DNA of 64,000 nucleotides from Eonycteris spelaea (GCA_003508835.1 PUFA01000077.1:3982001-4046000), one strand, 5' to 3'; counted from the first letter of the stretch, positions 53,201 through 57,800 are shown. The notes: generated from the sequence alone by a model not told the origin. Numbers and translations: made by a program.

Positions 53201-56200
53201 CATCTTTTATGTGCTACAAGGAAGGCCAGTGGTTTGAAAGCTTATTTGATGGTGATATACTGCATTTTCCTTCATTTGACTCAAGGACAGTGCCACTGAG
53301 CTCCTATAGACTCTGGTTCCTTCCTCCCAACACCTTAATACCATGTCCCTATTGTTTTTCTAATATTCGTACTGGATGATGGTTCTGATTACGAAGGTAT
53401 ATTGGGAGTTCGTAGATGTTTGATGATTTCAAGATTTACCCTTCTCCTCTAATAAGTCATTCCAACAGGACGACTACTGATGTGGTTGTTTTTATATGAT
53501 TTTGATGAATCACAAGTGCAAGTATGTAGTGGTTTTAGGAAAAAGTCTTGTCTACCAATGTAGACAGTAAAGGAATGGATAAACTATACTTTCCAAATGG
53601 AAAGCTCCAGTATGTATTATTTTTTCATTTTGTGGCTTTGTGTTTAAGTTGCCACAAATAGATAATAAAAATTAAGAAGCTCAAAGCAGTCCTGTCTCTG
53701 ATCTCTCCTAATCATTTTTGTGTCATACTTTACAAAATAAAATAGGACCACCTACTCTCTGCCCCTCTATTCCATTCTTAATTCCTCCATAATATATAAA
53801 AGGTAAACTATTATAGATATTAAATAATATTTGTAAATCACCTCCATATCTTCTCCATCATATTTTTAAATATTTACCTACCTCTCTCTCCCTCCTCTTA
53901 CATGTTTCTTATACAAATAGTTTTCATTCAGTGCTTCTACCTCTTCACCTTTTTGGTTTTTGCTGCATAAATATTCATAGCACTTTTATTCGCAATTTCA
54001 GAAAAAACTAGAAATAATTCAAATGTCCATCAAAAGATAAATGGACAATTTTCTGTATATCCATGCCATGGAATACTACTCAGCAACCAGAAGGGACGTA
54101 CTACTGAAACATGCTACCACATGATGAACCTCGAAAACACAGTGAAAGAAGCAAAAAAACACAGTGCACAGTGTAAAATTCTGTTTATATGCGTTCTTAT
54201 CACACAGACGATTTTGGTTCCTCTAAGAATCCTGTAAAGTTGCTCTTATTAAAGTCAGCAGTGGCCTCCATGTTACTGAATCCACGGGGGGGACGTTGGT
54301 TTAATGTTTTATCTTACTCAAGGCTCTCTGGCAAAAACATTTTTTTTTTTTCACATTTGACTCATCATTTTGTGTTCTTTTCGAAAAAAAATTTTTTTCT
54401 TCCTTTCCTGTACCACTCTACCACTCTATTTATTTTCTTCCTACTTAGGTTTTTTGCATTCTTTCCCATGCTTCTCTTCCTCTCCCTTTCTACCTGATTG
54501 TCATCTCATTTCTATCCATTTCCTCTTTCACTCTATCTACAGTCTCCTTTAATAACCTCACCTACAAATACATTTTCAACTATCCCAAAATCCATCCCAG
54601 TTCAGACCTCTGTTGACCCCCAAACAACTGGACATTTCCACATGTTTATTCTCATACACTTAAAACTTACTAGATTCAGGCTACACTCATTATTTACCCC
54701 CCACTTCACACCATTTTGCTCTTTCTTCTGTCTCGTTTACCCAGAGTAATGGATTCATCAGTCTCACATTTAAGATGATAATCCAGGTACTGGAAGCCTT
54801 AATTTATAAAATAGGTTTTGTTAGAGTCAGAGAAGGAGAGAAGGGGCCAAAGACTAGGTTGAGGATAAATAGGATCTGGGTCTAAGATTACAGAAATGTG
54901 TCGTTTTAGCCAAACCACAACCAGTTCCAGATTACAGAAGTAAGAGTTGCTAAAGTAAAAGGAATGTCTGATCCTGAGAAGAAAGGAAATTAATAATGTT
55001 GAGGCTAGGGTAGGTCATTCAGTGGACACTGAAGATGCATAGGGTGATGGGAGGATCACGATGAGGAAGAAAGCATAAGCTAGGTGCAAAGTCTTCAGTA
55101 AATGCAGAGGAATGCCCCCAAGGTAGGTAGTGGACAATTGTGCAGGTGGTCTCAAAGCATCTGTATCTTTTAGATTTGTTATGGAGTGTGGGAGGTCTAG
55201 GAACTCACATAATTGGCATAGCATTCTCATTTATGGAAGCCAAATATATAAAGTGGCTGCAACCCCTGTGTGTTTACTCTTTTGGTTTACTGATGGCAGT
55301 TGCCTGGGAGGTGAGTCATCTGAGGTTTGGTGTTTTGTTATCCCATGGGTGTTTCACATCTTAAGGACAATTATTGAAGGAAATACACTGTATGTGCCCT
55401 AAGCGAAATATCTTCTGGGCACCAGAGGGTCTAACTTACTCTCTGGGGTGACTTTCTTCTCTTGCCTTCCAGGGACCAGATGGCCCTCGGGGTGAAACAG
55501 GCCCTCCAGGACCTCAAGGTCCCCCTGGGCCTCAAGGACCAAGTGGTCTCTCCATCCAAGGAATGCCTGTGAGTTTGTGTAAACATTCAGATGGGTTTTA
55601 CTGTTGTCACTTCTCCATGAGGTACAGAGAGGGAACTTTCGTCTTCTGTACCTTAATGATGAGTCTCGGCCACTGTCAGCCCCTGCAGATAAGGACTGAG
55701 AAATGAAAGTAAAGATTGAGAGTTCATTCATTACCCAGCTTTTTTGTTCAATGATGAGGTCTTTTATAAACACAGACCGACCTAGGAAATAAGTATATCC
55801 ATAAGCAATTTGTCTATAGAAGAAAAACAGGGCTTTCCCTGTATTATGCTTTTTCTTGTTTGATTTAATGGATGTGATAAAATCTAAAAAGTAACAAAAG
55901 TTACACAAATTTCAGTTATTCATGTATATGTAGTGATTGTGGCTATAGAGTCATGAAAACCTCATTTATAAGTATCTTAATGAACATCAGAGAGCAATGC
56001 ACTTAGTATGAGTATTAGATTATAAATAGTGTACTTTTTACAGCCTCATTTCTTTGTAAAGACTGTTCGTACCATTGAAAACATTTAATTCCACTCACTG
56101 ATATTCATTAATCTTACAATAGAGGCCTAGATTTATACAATAAAACCAATCTCAGTAATTAAGATTTGAAGGAAGCAGATCCTTTTAAGCCATTTTTACC

Positions 56201-57133
56201 AATCTTTCTGTGCTTATGATATGTCTAACTAAGAAGTTCTCTTTTTCAGAGTTATTTTCACATTTTGGAAAGCAGTAACATACCAGTTTGTACAATTACT
56301 ACTACTAATAATAGGCATTTATTGAGGTCTTGCTACCTTCCAGTTTCTGTGTTTGCTTTTCCATTCTTATAAATCTCTAGCCAAAGCAAAACAAAATCTA
56401 TATGGATAATGGTTTTAAAAATCTAAACTATAAATAATATTGAAATGTTACATTATGGGCTTAGCCATATTGGACTGTATATTCTGTGTTTAAAACTATT
56501 CTGATATGTAAACATTCAGCTCTATAGGAATGCTTGCATAAGTGGTATAGTATATGTGAGAAGTGAAATGTTGTATTTGGATGTTAGTATGACAGTAATT
56601 TAATGTTGAAAACATTAGAACAGTTCATGGGAAAAAGGAAAGGCTAAGAATTGACCTATGTGAACTTAACCCTGCATATTTTTATATATTCAGGGAATGC
56701 CAGGTGAAAAAGGAGAGAAAGGAGAGACTGGCCTTCCTGGCCCACAGGTATTATTTCTATTTTTTTTTTATCTATTACCCTCAGCTCTAGAGCCTTACCA
56801 AGGGGGAAAAAGACAGTAGCTTCTGATATCAGCTGGAATCTTGGCAATCAGGGGTTTCTATATTAAAGATGGTCTTTAATATACCAGACAGAGGGGCTCA
56901 GGGGGCACCCTGGTAGAAGACATTCCTTTCCTGTGGGTTCTAAATTCTTAGTTGTGAAAGCGTCACCTTTATGCCATTAGGTTTATTTGGAGGCCTTGAT
57001 TTATTTAGGGAACTGGGTGAGAGGGAAACTAACCCATCTCCATGAAGCTGATTCTTTTCTTGTCCTTGCTCTACCCTAGGGTATCCCAGGAGGCATTGGT
57101 TCACCAGGACGCGATGGCTCACCAGGCCAGAGG
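71..57133 (+). CDS. COL14A1: COL14A1 internal coding region, 20 exons (collagen alpha-1(XIV) chain, partial)
   Basis: Type XIV collagen (undulin) is a secreted homotrimeric FACIT collagen that associates with fibril surfaces in the extracellular matrix and influences fibril packing. Joined exons: 71-193, 2378-2527, 5544-5660, 11182-11328, 15015-15071, 18180-18319, 19477-19600, 20241-20384, 21166-21330, 21912-21950, 22104-22241, 24439-24581, 26130-26239, 29078-29236, 41528-41605, 44134-44220, 51824-51877, 55473-55568, 56694-56747, 57080-57133. They encode FN3, FN3, a Pro/Thr hinge, vWA, TSPN and Gly-X-Y. That order, with the DGSWS MIDAS and the [13 protein letters not shown] hinge, fits COL14A1 rather than COL12A1 or COL20A1. 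From memory the human chain has about 1,796 residues, so roughly 40% lies here; the N-terminal modules and the C-terminal helix and NC domains are outside. All exons fit in frame except exon 11, which lacks one base. No promoter or polyadenylation signal of the gene lies in the window. Confidence 0.96.
1400..1584 (+). mobile_element. MER20-like non-autonomous hAT element
   Basis: It begins CAGTGGTTCTCAGTCAG, continues with a 'gcaattttgctgccc' block and a 'catcctacaa' block, and ends near 'aaatgtcaacagtgctgagg'. This matches the order of the MER20 consensus as I remember it. It is diverged and lacks a clear right terminal repeat. Confidence 0.8.
2245..2305 (+). mobile_element. MIR fragment (tRNA-like head)
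   Basis: The stretch 'atggtagtcaggtccgtaag' followed by 'ttgcaccccagctctg' resembles the 5' tRNA-related part of MIR with its B-box region. It ends in a short A run just before exon 2. Confidence 0.5.
2378..2527 (+). CDS. COL14A1: COL14A1 window exon 2: second half of FN3
   Basis: The exon is 150 nt, with acceptor ctctccgttag, donor gtaaga, and phase 1/1. It encodes [20 protein letters not shown] followed by [19 protein letters not shown]. The L-x-x-G-x-x-Y-x-V-x-I-x-A pattern is the hallmark of the FN3 E-F strands. With exon 1 it forms a 91-residue module bounded by phase-1 introns, the usual shuffled-module arrangement. Confidence 0.97.
2899..2933. repeat. (CA)n microsatellite
   Basis: About 17 AC dinucleotide units with one CC interruption near 2909. 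Length polymorphism is likely. Confidence 0.95.
3279..3345. repeat. Short tandem duplication
   Basis: 'tgaaaatcatcc...cctatcaacagtacgtgccc' is followed immediately by 'tgaaaatcatcctatcaaca' and 'gtacatgcccc'. The two units are about 30-37 bp. The first carries a 5-base insert relative to the second. Confidence 0.85.
3405..3570 (+). mobile_element. MIR SINE
   Basis: The order 'gaattacttaacttctcgag', 'tgataataacca', 'gtgaggattaaataaagt' and 'caagcgctcaac' follows the MIR core and tail in sense orientation. Confidence 0.85.
3648..3691. repeat. (TA)n microsatellite
   Basis: Alternating TA for about 44 bp with one AA break near 3672. It is almost entirely self-complementary. Confidence 0.95.
3949..4178 (-). 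mobile_element. hAT-type non-autonomous element, copy 1 (inverted)
   Basis: It starts 'caatggtccccagcctcttt' with 'tggcaccagg', contains 'agctgaggcggtgaag' and 'ctcacctcctgctgtgc', and ends near 'gggggtgcaggactcctg'. Its reverse complement aligns block by block with the copy at 52563-52770. The CAGNGGTCCCCA-type end suggests hAT. I recognise the family from mammalian genomes but do not assign its name. Confidence 0.8.
5195..5440 (-). mobile_element. L1M-like 3' fragment, antisense
   Basis: The stretch 'gaaagtcacccataatttcg' through 'gcaactgctttttcatgtca' matches the antisense 3' region of old L1M elements. It ends about 100 bp before exon 3. Confidence 0.6.
5544..5660 (+). CDS. COL14A1: COL14A1 window exon 3: first half of last FN3
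   Basis: The exon is 117 nt, with acceptor ttccttatag, donor gtaggt, and phase 1/1. It encodes [20 protein letters not shown] and then [18 protein letters not shown]. The FN3 B-strand position carries CAHW and the C strand AYRIVIES. The Cys is unpaired within the module. Confidence 0.96.
7560..7695 (-). mobile_element. L1 3'-UTR fragment, antisense
   Basis: The stretch 'tgacccttttacttccttca' through 'tgacaaccactaacctgttg' and 'ttctctgtatctatt' matches the antisense L1 3'-UTR motif seen again at 10740-10860 and 19790-19880. Confidence 0.65.
8215..8254. repeat. Poly(A)/(GAAA)n low-complexity tract
   Basis: An A run passes into GAAA and GAAAA units; probably the expanded tail of a decayed retroposon. 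Confidence 0.9.
8784..8811. repeat. A-rich (AAAG)n tract
   Basis: About 13 A residues followed by AAAG units. Confidence 0.85.
10660..10895 (-). mobile_element. L1 3'-UTR fragment, antisense
   Basis: The blocks 'attattgactacattcctat', 'tctgtactctacatccccat', 'ctggcaaccatcaagatgtt' and 'ctctgtatctgggagtttgt' follow the antisense 3'-UTR of mammalian L1. Confidence 0.75.
10687..10717. repeat. Perfect 14-bp stem hairpin
   Basis: A left arm (10687-10700) and right arm (10704-10717) are perfect reverse complements around a TTT loop. It lies at the edge of the L1 3'-UTR fragment. Confidence 0.9.
11182..11328 (+). CDS. COL14A1: COL14A1 window exon 4: second half of last FN3
   Basis: The exon is 147 nt, with acceptor ctgttatag, donor gtaagt, and phase 1/1. 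It encodes [19 protein letters not shown] and then [19 protein letters not shown]. The '[15 protein letters not shown]' segment is the FN3 E-F signature. With exon 3 it forms an 88-residue module. Confidence 0.97.
12195..12620 (-). mobile_element. L1M 3'-end fragment, antisense
   Basis: The ordered blocks 'gagatataattacatacca', 'gttgtataaccatcactgca', 'gcatttgccttttctggaca' and 'tttgaggttcattcatgtt' follow the well-known antisense L1M 3' region. Confidence 0.85.
12640..12850 (+). mobile_element. MIR SINE
   Basis: The tract 'cctggtagtacagaagattt' through 'tatcagtagaattaaatacc' follows MIR in sense orientation; decayed. Confidence 0.6.
13700..13995 (-). mobile_element. L1M 3' fragment, antisense
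   Basis: 'tagaatcataccatagtttc', 'tgacttgcttcatttcacat' and 'acctcattcttttaaatg' follow the antisense L1M order, also partly present at 5195-5440. Confidence 0.55.
14015..14150. mobile_element. CR1/L3-like LINE fragment (tentative)
   Basis: 'ttagaattggaagagacctt' and 'cttccaacc' resemble the conserved 'GGAAGGGACC...TCCAACC' stretch of ancient CR1/L3-type repeats. Orientation is not assigned. Confidence 0.4.
15015..15071 (+). CDS. COL14A1: COL14A1 window exon 5: Pro/Thr-rich hinge
   Basis: The exon is 57 nt, with acceptor tttccag, donor gtaaaa, and phase 1/1. It encodes [19 protein letters not shown], a 19-residue flexible spacer between the last FN3 and the vWA domain. Being phase-symmetric and a multiple of three, it could be skipped without changing frame. 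Its Thr residues next to Pro are plausible O-glycosylation sites; that is inference. Confidence 0.95.
15190..15412 (+). mobile_element. L1 3'-end fragment, sense
   Basis: 'gggtacaactttcaaccagt', 'aaggatctaatgcacaatat' and 'gttgtgcaccttaaatttat' follow the sense 3' end of mammalian L1s. It is one of only three sense L1 pieces in the window. Confidence 0.65.
16030..16450 (-). mobile_element. L2 fragment, antisense
   Basis: 'agtaaggagtttgggcttta' through 'gcgccatgacaaagttcatg' and 'ctgaccggaggaagtctgtg' resemble the antisense body of L2. Boundaries are uncertain. Confidence 0.5.
16880..17060 (-). mobile_element. L1M fragment, antisense
   Basis: 'gtagaaaagagtacacagaa' and 'catgcattttggtgtatttt' match the antisense L1M 3' region. 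Confidence 0.5.
18180..18319 (+). CDS. COL14A1: COL14A1 window exon 6: vWA domain start, MIDAS DxSxS
   Basis: The exon is 140 nt, with acceptor ggtcttcag, donor gtaagg, entering in phase 1 and leaving in phase 0. It encodes [20 protein letters not shown] and then [20 protein letters not shown]. The hydrophobic beta-1 strand and DGSWS supply the D-x-S-x-S part of the metal-ion-dependent adhesion site. Confidence 0.97.
18320..19476 (+). other. Intron 6
   Basis: This 1.16-kb intron holds an antisense L2 fragment; nothing else is assignable. Confidence 0.9.
18690..18960 (-). mobile_element. L2 3' fragment, antisense
   Basis: It opens with 'ttcatttattcaacaaatgt' and 'ttattgaggatttattatgg', the reverse complement of the L2 3' end. 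It decays towards 18960. Confidence 0.75.
19477..19600 (+). CDS. COL14A1: COL14A1 window exon 7: vWA middle
   Basis: The exon is 124 nt, with acceptor ttctccag, donor gtaaga, entering in phase 0 and leaving in phase 1. It encodes [20 protein letters not shown] and then [19 protein letters not shown]. Beta-2 and the following helix are visible. The Thr within GGNTKTG is the expected second MIDAS residue. Confidence 0.97.
19690..20085 (-). mobile_element. L1M 3' end, antisense
   Basis: 'gtacaacttcatgacacctg', 'cacctggtaaccatgattct', 'cacttagcataatatccatg' and 'ggctgaatattattccattg' are diagnostic ordered blocks of antisense L1M 3' ends. Confidence 0.9.
20177..20208. repeat. (GA)n microsatellite next to an acceptor
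   Basis: About 16 GA units follow a short A run, and exon 8 starts at 20241. The purine tract displaces most of the usual polypyrimidine region, leaving 'ttgcctttctttgtttcag'. Confidence 0.95.
20241..20384 (+). CDS. COL14A1: COL14A1 window exon 8: vWA, MIDAS Asp
   Basis: The exon is 144 nt, with acceptor tttgtttcag, donor gtaagt, and phase 1/1. It encodes [20 protein letters not shown] and then [20 protein letters not shown]. The buried beta-4 strand ends in TDG, whose Asp is the third MIDAS ligand. The ISKEMQSDG helix follows. Confidence 0.97.
20385..21165 (+). other. Intron 8
   Basis: This 781-bp intron holds a MIR remnant; the rest is unassigned AT-rich sequence. Confidence 0.9.
20650..20770 (+). 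mobile_element. MIR fragment
   Basis: 'cttcatcatctgtaaaatgg' followed by 'catgaagattacattg' matches the MIR core in sense orientation. Confidence 0.7.
21166..21330 (+). CDS. COL14A1: COL14A1 window exon 9: vWA end
   Basis: The exon is 165 nt, with acceptor tctgccacag, donor gtaagt, and phase 1/1. It encodes [20 protein letters not shown] and then [20 protein letters not shown]. The FAIGVADA strand, the [13 protein letters not shown] strand and a final helix complete the fold. A Cys in TFVCE closes the domain, as is typical of collagen vWA modules. Confidence 0.97.
21331..21911 (+). other. Intron 9
   Basis: 581 bp; I see no repeat or gene in it. Confidence 0.9.
21912..21950 (+). CDS. COL14A1: COL14A1 window exon 10: vWA-TSPN linker micro-exon
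   Basis: At 39 nt this is the smallest exon here, with acceptor tgttttccag, donor gtatgc, and phase 1/1. It encodes [12 protein letters not shown] between split codons. It links vWA to the TSPN domain and supplies a Cys. It is too short to be found as an open frame; I placed it by phase and splice sites. Confidence 0.94.
22104..22241 (+). CDS. COL14A1: COL14A1 window exon 11: TSPN start, with apparent 1-nt deletion
   Basis: The exon is 138 nt, with acceptor ttttttttag and donor gtacgt. Entering in phase 1 and leaving in phase 2, it should hold 139 bases, so it is one short. It reads [14 protein letters not shown] correctly up to the T run at 22144-22147. From there the expected TSPN residues (EPGTFNV, then a Cys-Tyr, then [10 protein letters not shown]) continue only in the +1-restored frame. 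Read literally, the frame runs open through this exon and stops at 24540-24542 in exon 12. A sequence error, a private allele or a true lesion would all look like this. Confidence 0.93.
22465..22690 (-). mobile_element. MIR SINE, antisense
   Basis: 'gtaccaggcattgttggaaa', 'ttaactcactcaaacctcca', 'atgaaactgaagcacaaagg' and 'agatcacatagttgggtaag' follow the antisense MIR consensus nearly full length. Confidence 0.9.
23190..23440 (-). mobile_element. L1 3'-UTR fragment, antisense
   Basis: 'gaaatgattaccacagtagg', 'aaacatccataacctcatat' and 'ggtaaccatagataccatgt' resemble an antisense L1MA/L1MB-type 3'-UTR. Confidence 0.65.
24040..24390 (+). mobile_element. L1M 3' end, sense
   Basis: 'ctacttaaatgtccaatgag', 'ggagtagccaaacaagagaa', 'gtgatcacctctggatggga' and 'tccaaatcttgtataatgag' follow the sense L1M 3' end. 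It stops about 50 bp short of exon 12. Confidence 0.75.
24439..24581 (+). CDS. COL14A1: COL14A1 window exon 12: TSPN domain
   Basis: The exon is 143 nt, with acceptor ccattttcag, donor gtaagt, entering in phase 2 and leaving in phase 1. In the ancestral frame it reads [20 protein letters not shown] and then [20 protein letters not shown], typical laminin-G-like beta strands. In the shifted frame created by exon 11, TAA occurs at 24540-24542. The ancestral frame is clean, so any lesion in exon 11 would be recent. Confidence 0.96.
24582..26129 (+). other. Intron 12
   Basis: This 1.5-kb intron holds an antisense L2 fragment; nothing assignable in 25070-26120. Confidence 0.9.
24735..25060 (-). 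mobile_element. L2 fragment, antisense
   Basis: 'atgctcactgagttcctact', 'acgtgccagcactaggctct' and 'gagcaaagtggaagagacag' follow antisense L2. Confidence 0.7.
26130..26239 (+). CDS. COL14A1: COL14A1 window exon 13: TSPN domain
   Basis: The exon is 110 nt, with acceptor tttgattag, donor gtgagt, entering in phase 1 and leaving in phase 0. It encodes [20 protein letters not shown] and then [16 protein letters not shown], two strands and a turn of the laminin-G-like sandwich. Confidence 0.97.
26240..29077 (+). other. Intron 13
   Basis: This 2.8-kb intron holds a MER5-like element near its 5' end and an A-rich tract at about 27424-27459. The rest (26500-29070) is AT-rich with no repeat I can name. 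Confidence 0.9.
26315..26496 (+). mobile_element. MER5A-like hAT element
   Basis: 'gaataagaattaccagcagg', 'cccagagattctgatttggt' and 'cccactttgaagactaatg' follow the MER5A order; diverged. Confidence 0.75.
29078..29236 (+). CDS. COL14A1: COL14A1 window exon 14: TSPN domain
   Basis: The exon is 159 nt, with acceptor tttatccag, donor gtaagt, and phase 0/0. It encodes [20 protein letters not shown] and then [20 protein letters not shown]. It contains one Cys (LDCKQ) and three N-x-S/T sequons (NKT, NES, NIT). It ends in a basic, Gly-rich stretch before the 12.3-kb intron. Confidence 0.97.
29289..29356. repeat. 24-bp tandem repeat, about 2.7 units
   Basis: 'tacaattatctattataaat' occurs twice in succession and is followed by a partial 'tacaactatctatttt' unit, about 50 bp downstream of exon 14. 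Confidence 0.9.
29376..29414. repeat. (GGAT)n microsatellite
   Basis: ATGGATGG-type units with a GGTT and a GATA variant. Confidence 0.9.
31880..31932. repeat. Poly(T)/(TTC)n expansion within the L1
   Basis: A long T and TTC tract replaces a short T run normally found at this point of L1 ORF2. Confidence 0.85.
33263..33469 (-). pseudogene. L1 ORF2 fragment, endonuclease N-terminus
   Basis: Part of the antisense L1. [20 protein letters not shown] followed by [20 protein letters not shown] is the start of the L1 apurinic/apyrimidinic endonuclease domain, including the QETH metal-binding motif. The frame breaks after 68 codons and the element is dead. Confidence 0.9.
33500..33796 (-). pseudogene. 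L1 ORF1 C-terminal fragment
   Basis: Part of the antisense L1. [20 protein letters not shown] and the NLQPR-like '[11 protein letters not shown]' segment identify the ORF1p C-terminal RNA-binding region. Stops occur upstream and the element cannot encode a complete protein. Confidence 0.88.
36420..36515 (+). mobile_element. L2-like fragment (tentative)
   Basis: 'gagtataaatccctcaaaac' and 'agaaatcatgtcatggtc' loosely resemble the L2 3' region; heavily decayed. Confidence 0.35.
36715..37170. other. Unidentified repeat-like block
   Basis: A T-rich start is followed by 'agtttattagggtttatttg' and 'gtttcaggcctaccggcgat'. The compositional break and clean boundary suggest an insertion, perhaps LTR-derived or a retroposon, but I cannot assign a family. 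Confidence 0.3.
38110..38275 (-). mobile_element. MIR fragment, antisense
   Basis: 'cttatttaatcttccaataa', 'ccccacattatagatgcaga' and 'aactgagacttgagg' follow antisense MIR. Confidence 0.75.
40080..40160 (+). mobile_element. MIR 3' fragment
   Basis: 'catctggcacacagtaggtt' and 'atcactaaatg' match the MIR tail. Confidence 0.55.
40370..40500 (-). mobile_element. MIR fragment, antisense
   Basis: 'attccaggcattgttctaaa' and 'ccctgtattaactaatcat' match antisense MIR; interrupted afterwards. Confidence 0.6.
40850..40960 (+). mobile_element. L2 fragment
   Basis: 'ctggaaaatctttgagggca' and 'gtctacatagtatctggctt' follow the L2 3' region in sense orientation. Confidence 0.6.
40990..41270 (-). mobile_element. 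L2 fragment, antisense
   Basis: 'aattcaacaagccttcatga', 'acctgctacatgccacatat' and 'caaataattgtattgtatgg' follow antisense L2. Confidence 0.7.
41528..41605 (+). CDS. COL14A1: COL14A1 window exon 15: TSPN C-terminus
   Basis: The exon is 78 nt, with acceptor ttaattgcag, donor gtaaga, and phase 0/0. It encodes [20 protein letters not shown] and then CELPGL. The QMFDIVCS strand and the Cys-Cys pair are typical of the end of FACIT TSPN domains. Confidence 0.97.
41606..44133 (+). other. Intron 15
   Basis: This 2.5-kb intron has poly(T) runs near 43733 and 43842; I see no other assignable repeat or gene. Confidence 0.85.
44134..44220 (+). CDS. COL14A1: COL14A1 window exon 16: linker and start of the triple helix
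   Basis: The exon is 87 nt, with acceptor tcttctcag, donor gtaagt, and phase 0/0. It encodes [20 protein letters not shown] and then GALGPAGPP. Three Cys residues lie just before the first Gly-X-Y triplets (GPA, GPP). Cys residues at such junctions commonly stabilise the trimer in FACIT collagens; that role is inferred here. Confidence 0.97.
44255..44440 (-). mobile_element. MIR fragment, antisense
   Basis: 'cactgcactaaacacttact', 'taagaaacttgcctaaagaa' and 'cacagcttggaggagctg' follow antisense MIR. Confidence 0.7.
44673..44768. repeat. Polypurine tract (GGA/GAGGAG-rich)
   Basis: Nearly continuous purines on the + strand, about 95 bp with only a few pyrimidine interruptions, including a (GGA)n core at 44721-44734. 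Such tracts can adopt H-DNA or triplex form. Confidence 0.9.
45317..45510 (+). mobile_element. Poly(T) run followed by a MIR fragment
   Basis: Sixteen or so T residues precede 'gtggtaaaagcattgaattt', 'ccatttcctcatgtataaaa' and 'cttgtaaggaatacacaag', which follow MIR in sense orientation. Confidence 0.65.
45832..45851. promoter_or_regulatory. Perfect four-unit heat-shock-element-like site (candidate)
   Basis: Reads AGAAA CTTCA TGAAG TTTCT, four contiguous nGAAn/nTTCn pentamers in alternating orientation, the HSF-family binding pattern. The inner 18 bp form a perfect palindrome. It overlaps a second inverted repeat (GTTTCTTCA at 45846-45854 with TGAAGAAAC at 45861-45869). Function is unproven. 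Confidence 0.4.
48095..48107. repeat. Target-site duplication, left copy
   Basis: CTCTGAGTACTTT, identical to 48314-48326. Confidence 0.95.
48131..48243 (-). pseudogene. 5S rRNA-derived segment of the SINE
   Basis: Covers most of a 121-nt 5S rRNA. The 5' end GTCTACGG and the 3' GGTGCTGTAGGC are both present, with several substitutions and small deletions. It lies inside a retroposon with target-site duplications, so it is not a functional 5S gene. Confidence 0.92.
48250..48308 (-). pseudogene. tRNA-Val-like head of the SINE
   Basis: Matches the tRNA-Val(UAC) 5' half as I remember it and a T-arm with GGGTTCG. The anticodon-to-variable-loop stretch is missing, so it cannot fold as a tRNA. It probably supplies pol III A and B boxes. 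Confidence 0.85.
48314..48326. repeat. Target-site duplication, right copy
   Basis: CTCTGAGTACTTT, identical to 48095-48107. Confidence 0.95.
49253..49313. repeat. About 30-bp tandem duplication
   Basis: 'ctagctcattcagaat' preceded by a T run occurs twice in direct succession. Confidence 0.85.
50815..50880. mobile_element. CR1/L3-like fragment (tentative)
   Basis: 'gctggaagaaaccttaaaga' followed by 'ttatttgatcctgtc' resembles the same ancient motif as 14015-14150. Confidence 0.35.
51824..51877 (+). CDS. COL14A1: COL14A1 window exon 17: Gly-X-Y repeat
   Basis: A 54-nt exon, the classic collagen unit, with acceptor gtttgccag, donor gtaacg, and phase 0/0. Six triplets: [18 protein letters not shown]. 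Confidence 0.97.
52563..52770 (+). mobile_element. hAT-type non-autonomous element, copy 2
   Basis: 'gttcgtggcctgttaggact', 'gccgcacagcaggaggtgag', 'gtgaagcttcatctgtcttt' and 'atcaccgcctcagctccacc' run in order to a right end 'ggtgccaggaaggttgggga'. Blocks match the reverse complement of copy 1. The internal autonomous part is absent. Confidence 0.85.
53950..54195 (+). mobile_element. L1M 3' fragment, sense
   Basis: 'aattcaaatgtccatcaaaa', 'catgccatggaatactactc', 'agcaaccagaagggacgtac' and 'gtgaaagaagcaaaaaaaca' follow the sense L1M 3' end. Confidence 0.85.
55473..55568 (+). CDS. COL14A1: COL14A1 window exon 18: Gly-X-Y repeat with a G4G interruption
   Basis: The exon is 96 nt, with acceptor tgccttccag, donor gtgagt, and phase 0/0. 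It runs [24 protein letters not shown], then GLSIQ before the next Gly. This places four residues between glycines, so the triplet register is broken near the exon end. The 32-codon length departs from the 54-nt unit because of this. Confidence 0.96.
55569..56693 (+). other. Intron 18
   Basis: 1.1 kb, AT-rich; I see no repeat family or gene. Confidence 0.85.
56694..56747 (+). CDS. COL14A1: COL14A1 window exon 19: Gly-X-Y repeat
   Basis: The exon is 54 nt, with acceptor tatattcag, donor gtatta, and phase 0/0. Six triplets: [18 protein letters not shown]. The GEK-GEK charged run is typical of helix-stabilising Lys-Glu pairs. Confidence 0.97.
56748..57079 (+). other. Intron 19
   Basis: 332 bp, no assignable element. 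Confidence 0.9.
57080..57133 (+). CDS. COL14A1: COL14A1 window exon 20: Gly-X-Y repeat
   Basis: The exon is 54 nt, with acceptor ctaccctag, donor gtaagg, and phase 0/0. Six triplets: [18 protein letters not shown]. It is the last exon seen; the continuation of the helix lies beyond 64000. Confidence 0.97.
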
Positions 57134-57569
57134 GTAAGGACTTGCCCAAGTTGGTTGGCAGCACAGTAGATTCCTCATCAAGTTCCTCTTTGCTTATGGC
57201 AGTTCTCTATGCAAAGAAGTCAAACCAGGTGTTTCATTTCTTTTTTTTCCTCTTTTTCCTTCTATGTATATTCCATCTATCTTGACTTGATTTCCCTTCA
57301 CTGACATCTTCTACGTCCATTACTTTGATCAAAACCTAGAAATCTTCATCAGATCTCAAATTAGCAACACCTCTTTCTGAATATTCTCCAGGCACAAACC
57401 TAAGAAGAATCTAGACTCATATGAATCAAAATTCAAGTATTAATGACAATCTGCAGTAGTCTCCATCTAATGTACGTAGATTATTTTTTAACCTGTTCAA
57501 GTGGACAGTGGTGGAAGAAATTATAAGTATGTTTACGAGAGGGATGAGGTAACACCCAGTGTTTGTTTA

Positions 57570-57800
57570 AGCAACGTCTTCACTGAGCCAGGTCCGAGGT
57601 TCTTGTCCTTAAAGAGTTGATACATTATTGAGAGAAGATATAACCAAATAGGGAGCTATACTGCATGCTATGATGAGGGGCATTCACAGAGCTCCATGGG
57701 AGCACCAAGGATAGAGAACTAAGCCAGACGTGGAGGGCTGGGGAAAGCTTCTCGAAGAAGGCTGGGTCTCAACTGAGAGAGAGAAGTTAGCCCGGTGCCT
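57570..57800 (-). mobile_element. L2 fragment, antisense
   Basis: 'cactgagccaggtccgaggt', 'gcatgctatgatgaggggca' and 'ggggaaagcttctcgaagaa' resemble antisense L2 body sequence. Confidence 0.5.

Larger units (their letters stand above)
51878..55472 (+). other. Intron 17
   Basis: This 3.6-kb intron holds hAT copy 2 and a sense L1M fragment, with a pyrimidine-rich stretch at 54340-54560. Nothing assignable in 51880-52550, 52780-53900 or 54570-55470. Confidence 0.9.

Noticed and set aside
55399..55908. 169-codon open frame on the minus strand
   Set aside because: It is the antisense shadow of the Gly-X-Y exon 18, where GC-biased repeat codons suppress stops. It crosses that exon's splice sites and has no signature of its own.
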